Part shown: one piece after another, positions 58,113-64,000 of the stretch
How positions within the stretch are numbered: position 1 is the stretch's first letter
How the letters are laid out: every line of letters starts with the position of its first letter
Assembly: GCA_028583415.1 (NCBI GenBank)
Contig: CM053266.1
Span: 31,506,271 to 31,570,270, forward strand
DNA: 64,000 nucleotides
Reading direction: 5' to 3'
From: Protea cynaroides
Taxonomy: Eukaryota > Streptophyta > Magnoliopsida > Proteales > Proteaceae
Notes under the pieces: model-generated
Databases searched by the model: none
What the model was told of the DNA's origin: nothing
Seen by the model: only the letters and a program-made list of their open reading frames with translations
Program-made: the position numbers and the translations under genes

Positions 58113-59430
58113 GGGTAAAAGACAATTACCTTCTCTATATCTTAGCATATTGACAGTTGACCCCCAAACATTTCAAAAAACACAGTTACCTCCCCTAACT
58201 AATTATTAAAATCCAAATAGGCCAATTTTTAACGGCGTTAAAGTTAGATTTTTTATGGACAACTCTACCCTCAACCTTTTATCCATATTTTAAATCTTAT
58301 TACTGTTAAAAGACGAATATAACCCTCTTATATCCAACTGAAATAAACTCAAATCTCATCTTCTTCTCATTCTACCTCACTCACCACGTTTCCTTAAATG
58401 GTATTTAAAGCATTGGTTTTGATCGAAAAGGACGAAGCTCAGAGGGAGAAGTCTTCGATTAAGCACTCGTTTTTCTCTCATTTTCTTTCTCTTCCATCGC
58501 TGACCTATTTCAGTCTTGAAGAATAGAAAGGTAAATTATTTTTAGGGTTTATTCAGTGGTTCCTCTTTATACGAACAATGTCGGATTTTACTCTTGTAAC
58601 TGCAATACAAAAACTGAAAGAAGAAAATATTCGAGTATGCAAATGATTGGATGCTGACCTACTTCGATTTTCATATGAACAATGTCAGATTTTGCTTTAT
58701 ACGAACAATGTCTATTTTTTGTAGGTAATCGGGTATGCAATATACTGGTTTCTCACAAGCTCTGTAGAGATTTAAGCTACCCTAAACGATAATTAAAATA
58801 CAATCCTTACAATATCAGTGCTTCAATGTTTGCAGTAGTAGGTACGGTTTCGCGTTCAGTGCTTCATGCTTCGAACCGGTTTGTGCTTGAAGAGGTCAAA
58901 TCTCCCAACGATTTGCAGCAGTTTGTGCTTCAACATTTCGAAGAAACATGGAAAATTCAAGCCCCCTTGCAGCGACAGGATGAAACTGCTTCAACATCTC
59001 AGCAAGAAAAATTTCGATGACTCCTTCAGCGGAAACATTTCAGCCATTTCGAATCATGAGCCGCTTCAATGTTCATGGATTTGCAGCGGTGGAGAATGTG
59101 TTAGACGACGGCGACTCTACGACGATTCTAGGGTTTCGAAAACGGAATGACAGTGAGTGGTGAGCAAGCAAGGAATCGGGGGAATCGTTCCTCTGCCAAA
59201 TAGTAACCTTCCTAAGTAAGGGTAAAATGGGTAGTTCGGAACTCTAAAAGGGTAATTTGGGATTTAAAAAACTATTCAACTCCAACCGTTACTATATAAT
59301 GGAATATTCATAACAGGTGGACTTATTTGGATTTTAATAATTAGTTAGGGGAGGTAATTGTATTTTTTGAAATGTTTAGGGGTCAACTGTCAATATGTTA
59401 AGTTACAGGGGAGGTAATTATCTTTTACCC
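58113..59430. mobile_element. Mutator-like non-autonomous element, 1318 bp, perfect 9-bp target duplication
   Basis: The terminal inverted repeats are 58113-58219 and 59324-59430. Both start GGGTAAAAGA-AATTACC on their own strands, about 107 bp with about 9 mismatches. The 9-bp duplication TATTTTATT is perfect on both sides (58104-58112, 59431-59439). No transposase is present. The interior holds a frame at 58826-59020 (FVLEEVKSPNDLQQFVLQHF) that I do not recognise and that could be a captured gene piece. Confidence 0.93.
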
Positions 59431-59580
59431 TATTTTATTTTTATTTTTTAAAATTTATAAAAAAAGAGTTTTTTTTTTTTTTGACCTTTTTCCCTAACCT
59501 ACAAATATTAGAAGTGAATTGTCAACAATAACACTTGGTCGTGGTCGGTTTTCAGCTCAATTAAAATATTTTCACTTCTT

Positions 59581-59585
<5 letters not shown>

Positions 59586-59628
<43 letters not shown>
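59586..59628. repeat. TA microsatellite
   Basis: About 20 uninterrupted TA units. Confidence 0.9.
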
Positions 59629-59630
<2 letters not shown>

Positions 59631-59764
59631 TTTAATTTTGTTCAAATAAGACTACTTGAAAACGCACAAAAATTTGTAAGCCCGCAGTTTGCGGATTGTT
59701 TCCTATGCTTTTTTCCATAACTGTCTCTTTCTTCTTGGTATTTTTTCTCTTCTCCCTGATCTTA

Positions 59765-60000
59765 GGATTCACATCGTCTCCTCTCAATGTTCTCGAAGGA
59801 TGTGGTAATTCCATCTGCATGGCCAATACGTGGTTCTCGGATGAATCTGAGACCCATGTTCGAGTCGACACCCATGTCAGTTTGGCTTGTTGACTCAGTG
59901 TCGGCTTTAACGTGGGTCTCGAATTCACCAAGAGCCACGTATTGGCCATCCGGATGAAGTTGCTGCTATCAACACCGGGAGGAGAGGATCGATGCAAATC
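59765..60000. mobile_element. foldback MITE, about 235 bp
   Basis: Two arms pair: GGCCAATACGTGGTTCTCGG plus GAGACCCATGTTCGAGTCGACAC on the left, and GTGTCGGCTTTAACGTGGGTCTC plus CCAAGAGCCACGTATTGGCC on the right. The outermost parts (CATCGTCTCCTCTC and GGGAGGAGAGGATCGATG) also pair loosely. Only about 20-30 bp separate the arms. It has the same CTCTCC...CCGACAC layout as the next element. Confidence 0.75.
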
Positions 60001-60518
60001 CCCTAACCTTATAAGTCCTAACATTGATGATAGTCATGATACCGATTCCTCTATGTTGATTGGTATAATTTGAGTATTATTGATATCATTTTTATATGTT
60101 GATTGATGTCGGTTGGGAGATTCCTCCCAGCTAGCAACTTGAGGAAGCATTCCTCTTTAACAAATTGAAATTAATATGTGGCCAAAACCCGTGGTAATTC
60201 CCACTTTTACCCTCCTTTCTCTTTTCTTTTCCTCGATCTTAATACTCGTAGTTCTAATGAATGTAAAATTCATATCAGTTTGAATCACTTGCATGTACCT
60301 GTACTTTTCACAGTGTTGTATCATAGTCGATGAAGTGTGGGACCCACTTTAGAATGTGGGACATATTAAACATAAACGAGAATAGAATCCTAAGAAAGAT
60401 ACAAGTTCGTACCGGAGAATTATTCTCATGTTATATCACCCAAAAAATAAAAGGTCAAACCATTAGTATATATTTTTACCCAAAAGAGAAAAAAAAAGCC
60501 ATTAGTATAAGTACATAG

Positions 60519-60760
60519 TATAGAAATCCTCTCCCGCCTGAGTTTGGGTGGGAGAATTGGCGGTCCGGATGGATGGCCGCCACTTGGCTCTCGGGTGGAT
60601 TCGAGCCCTCCATCTGAGCCGACACCCGAGCTGACAAGCTAAGCCGACAAGGGTGTCGGCTCGGATGGAGGGCTCGGATCCACCCGAGAGCTAGGTGGCG
60701 GCTATCCATCCAGGCCGCAAACTCTCCCGCCCAAACTTAGGCGGGAGAGGATGTGGATCC
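60519..60760. mobile_element. foldback MITE, 242 bp, with a 10-bp target duplication
   Basis: The arms 60526-60630 and about 60648-60752 are inverted over about 100 bp: ATCCTCTCCCGCCT at the outside, GGATGGATGGCCGCCAC in the middle and CCATCTGAGCCGACACCC near the loop. Identity is about 90%. AAGTACATAG is repeated at both flanks (60509-60518, 60761-60770). A 9-10 bp duplication fits a Mutator-type MITE. Transcripts would form a long hairpin. Confidence 0.92.
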
Positions 60761-61006
60761 AAGTACATAGGACAAAGGCTGCACGTGCTCCCATTGGTTG
60801 AGTTGCTACACGTTCGCGTGTAGTATCTCCTACCCATATACATATGACGTATTATACATAGGCTAACATTTGTTGTCGGATTAGATTTCCATTTCACAAC
60901 ATAAAATATTGAGAAATTAATGTGTAGTTGTAGAGATTTCCCTTGTTTTTTTTTTGTTAGGTACAGGGATTAGCTAGGCATTCAATGTTATTCGAACAAA
61001 CGTAAC

Positions 61007-61774
61007 TAGGGGCGTCAATCAGTCGGGCTAATCGGTCTTTACTAATTTAACATTTTGAACCGTGATCAACATGTTTAATTAATCGATCTTGATTTGCAAG
61101 ACATTGATTCGTTTATATTCGGTCCGATCAGTCTAGATCCCTAATCAGTCTTATGTTAATCCGTTCAATCGGTCTATTATTGTCTATAATCGGTTATCTT
61201 TTTCAATTTTATATTTGGTTATACTATTCGATTTTATGCTCAATTGTAATCGATCTATTTTGTTGTAAATCCAACCCATCGATTTGTCCTTACTCACAAA
61301 TCAAAAATGTATGTGAATAATGGTAAAAAAAAAAAAGGATCAAAATATGCGTTTTAAAGAGCATGTTACATGTGGCCGTAACAGTCTTTTAGCATCATCT
61401 GCTAAAATCATGTCACCTTAGAGACTAGGATATCAAATGGCCAATTGCAATCTCATTTAGTATGATTATATTCATTGCAAATCCAATGTTCACAAGTAAA
61501 TGAAAAAATGAATGGGAAAAGTAGGTGGAAAAAATAGAGGAAGAAACTTATATATGTCTTTAATTGGTTTTTAGTCGATTTATACCAACTCGGGCTTTAA
61601 TTGGTCGATCTGATCGGGCGACCATCGGATTGCACCCCTACACCGTAAACGACCTATTATTAATTGGTCCAGTCTTAGGACCGACACGTTTATTAAACGA
61701 TTCGGCTCGATGAGATTTTTAACCATTTGGCCCGGTTAGGGGGACACGGTGTGGTCCCAAAATTGACACCCCTA
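61007..61774. mobile_element. MITE-like repeat of the GGTGTCAA family, long form (about 770 bp)
   Basis: The ends TAGGGGCGTCAAT and ATTGACACCCCTA are inverted. The interior has many AATCGGTC, CGATCTG and GATCGGTC words, like the 435-bp relative at 53903-54337. No coding capacity is visible. Confidence 0.55.
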
Positions 61775-62019
61775 AATGTAACCATAATGGATGGTGTTGT
61801 ATCTATTATAAAAAAATCATTTGTCTGGCTGCCAAGTGGTAGTGAGGATTCCATTTAAAGATGTAAATGGATAGTAGAAATTCGAATTCGATTTGAATCC
61901 GCATTTATTTAAAAGAATCTGAATATGAACAATCAGACTCTGATGCGAATTTGGATAGATGAAATCGAAGGTGAAGCCAGATTCAAATATCACTTAAAAA
62001 GAACTAATATAATCCATTC

Positions 62020-62061
<42 letters not shown>

Positions 62062-62500
62062 TCTCTTTATTTTCATGGGGAATGAAAAAGGGACGTGGAT
62101 AGGTGGGGATTTTTCATAGGGAAAGACAAATGTAATTGATTATTCTCTTTTTTTTTTGGTAAGATGGGGAAAGATAAAGGACGTGAGTAAGTGGGGATTT
62201 TTCACATAGGGAAAGAGAAAGGGACTAGGGACTTGAGGAAAGGCTGGACACCAACAACTTTTTATATTTTTATATTTTATTTTATTTTAGTAGGTTTTCA
62301 ATGAGTTATACCATTTTTGCCAAATGACGTCACTGTGAATTTCTAGAGGAAAGTTTCCTTCCAAACATTTCTCTAAAACGTGTCGTTTCAGATTGTAGCA
62401 GCTAACATATGCGAGTGAAAGAAAGTGGAAGAAATATCGGAGGAATAGGAGTCACTAATCTCAAAAATTTAAAAGCTTTGATCGAAATCTGATAGGAAAG
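61775..62500. repeat. no gene; TA microsatellite (62024-62060) and an 85-90 bp duplicated block
   Basis: After the TA tract, the block with GTGGGGATTTTTCATAGGGA and a GGGACGTGGA-type lead occurs twice (about 62075-62130 and 62160-62220). Nothing else is recognisable. Confidence 0.6.
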
Positions 62501-62509
62501 GAAATGATA

Positions 62510-63070
62510 AACTCTTTTCATTATTGAGTGAACCTAATTGAAAACAATCAAATAGATAATAATATTTAAAGCACAATAAAATCTAGATGCATAATATAAG
62601 AAATTTTTATGTAGAAAACCTCCGTAATGTGAGGAGTAAAAAAAAAAGGGACCGTAGTTCATTCAAATCTTTTCACTATCACCAATATGATAATACAAGA
62701 ATCTTCTCTAGTTAGAACTAGAAGTATACAATAACATCATTCCTCAATAACACAATATTCTTGGCATATATCATTAAAAACATATAGAACAACATGTTTT
62801 AGGAATACACCATCAACAACCCAAACACCAAAATGAAGATTGAAAGAAATCTCATCCGAATAGGTGAAAACGTTGATTATCGGACTGATCTAGAAAACTC
62901 CAATCGTCAATTGCACCATTCAGAATGAAGAACTTTCAGTTACGAATCTGTTGTCTAAGTTTCAGCTCAATCGGACCACGAATGACCTTTCGATCTTCAC
63001 CTTGATTGAAACCTTGTAACTTTCTTCTCTTTTCTGTTTTGGGCATACAACAACTCACAAAACTACTCTT
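62510..63070 (-). mobile_element. probable 3' LTR of the right-edge copia element
   Basis: Directly downstream of the RNase H break on the minus strand, the sequence has GGAGGTTTTCTACATAAAAA, TTGTGCTTTAAATATTATT and a TCACTCAATAATGAAA end. These are familiar words of U5 regions in plant Tnt1-like copia LTRs. The exact limits are not determined. Confidence 0.5.
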
Positions 63071-63099
63071 TTCATAAAGAGTAAGGGTACTTAAGTAAC

Positions 63100-64000
63100 T
63101 TTACATCAGACTTCCTACTGCTGAAGCATATGAAACCATGTTTTCCTTCTCTTCTTCAGTAGACGGACTCTGCTTGGTACTTAATCTAAAGTGAGTAGCA
63201 ACAGAAAGCTAACCACTTTAGTTTTGTCCATCTTAAATCTTTGAAACACTTTTTCTATGTACTTTTCTTGAGACAACCATAATGTCTTGATATTTCTGTC
63301 TCGAATGATTTTGATGCAAAAGATTTGTTTTGCTTTTTTTAAGTCTTTCATGGCGAAAGACTTGCTCAACTATTTCTTTAACCTGTCAATTCTTTAAGCA
63401 TTATTGTCAACAATTAACATGTCATCTATATAAAGCAAAAGAATAACAAATCATCATCAGAGAATTTTTGAACAAAAACATAATGGTCAAAAGTAGTTTT
63501 TCTATAGCCTTGCTCCCCCATAATTGAGTCAAACTTATTATACCATTGTCTCGACGCTTGTTTCAAGCCATAAAGATATTTCTTCAATTTGCATACATGC
63601 TCATATTTTCTTTTTACCTCAAAATCCTCTGACTGTTCCATATAGATATCTTTCAATTCACCATGAAGAAAAACTATTTTTACATCCATTTGCTTGACCT
63701 CTAAATCAATACTAGCTACTAAAACTAGAACCACCCGAATGGACGACATCTTTACAACTGGAGCGAAGATCTCATCAAAGTCAATGCCTTTTCTTTGATT
63801 GAATCCATTGACCACCGATCTAATTTTGTATCATGGAAGTTGGTTGTGTTCTTTATGTTTCACCCTATACACCCATTTGTTTTTCAAAGCTCTCTTGCCC
63901 TTAGGTAATTTCACTAATTAAAAAATGTGATTCTCATGCAATGATTTCATCTCATATTGCATTGCTTCAATCTACTTATCCTTGTGTTCATCTTCCATGG
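63100..64000 (-). pseudogene. Ty1/copia reverse transcriptase / RNase H fragment, running off the right edge
   Basis: On the minus strand: the integrase-RT linker near the edge (ALKNKWVYRVKHKE, about 63885-63845); then FDEIFAPVVKMSSIRVVLVL, LEVKQMDVKIVFLHGEL and LYGLKQASRQWYNKFD of reverse transcriptase (63815-63426). After a break comes SKSFAMKDLKKAKQIF and LSQEKYIEKVFQRF (63369-63200), then a tail like ASAVGSLM near 63115. The RT active-site strand falls where the frame breaks at about 63420. RNase H proper is missing between 63100 and the LTR. Stops mark it as dead. Confidence 0.9.

Noticed and set aside
63181..63815. Active copia element at the right edge
   Set aside because: The frame breaks at the catalytic strand of reverse transcriptase, and RNase H is missing before the LTR.

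Overview
This is nuclear DNA of a flowering plant. The genes have GT-AG introns. Their proteins match plant families: a plant-type tRNA ligase and a plant alpha/beta hydrolase with an N-terminal membrane anchor. Most of the window is transposon debris typical of plants: Ty1/copia elements primed by initiator tRNA-Met, hAT, Mutator-like elements, foldback MITEs, and TA and GA microsatellites. I cannot name the species. Three host genes are visible. All gene models come from reading splice sites and protein similarity by eye. | Layout. 1-4605: decayed hAT transposon on the + strand. 4606-8270: small MITE and LINE scraps and two local tandem duplications. 8270-13330: repeat-rich DNA with two minisatellites, possibly a long Ty3/gypsy-type LTR, holding a 920-bp solo LTR with a perfect target duplication. 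13900-15670: a second solo LTR of the same family, itself split by a third inserted in the opposite direction, each with its own target duplication. 16400-18360: non-autonomous TE remnants. | 18615-33335, minus strand: seven 5' exons of tRNA ligase (RNL), covering the N-terminus and much of the adenylyltransferase domain. The remaining exons are not in the window, so intron 7 exceeds 18.6 kb or the gene is broken. Intron 2 is 11 kb. It holds a 5'-truncated copia element in antisense, whose 3' end plus about 1.5 kb of intron has been duplicated in tandem (two units of about 2.1 kb). | 34597-43066: a tRNA-derived SINE-like scrap, then a Mutator-like element with a 6.5-kb decayed copia element (440-bp LTRs) nested inside. 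44131-44634 (+): a small two-helix membrane protein gene with an in-frame TGA. 45293-53169 (-): a complete six-exon alpha/beta hydrolase gene of 528 codons, convergent with the previous gene. 53900-64000: an array of non-autonomous elements, including two Mutator-like elements (one carrying an RNase H-like fragment) and two foldback MITEs. Target duplications are perfect for three of these four elements. A copia element runs off the right edge on the minus strand. | I see no operon, CRISPR array or clearly new molecular system. The most informative parts are the nested solo LTRs, the tandem duplication inside the tRNA ligase intron, and the well-bounded Mutator-like elements.
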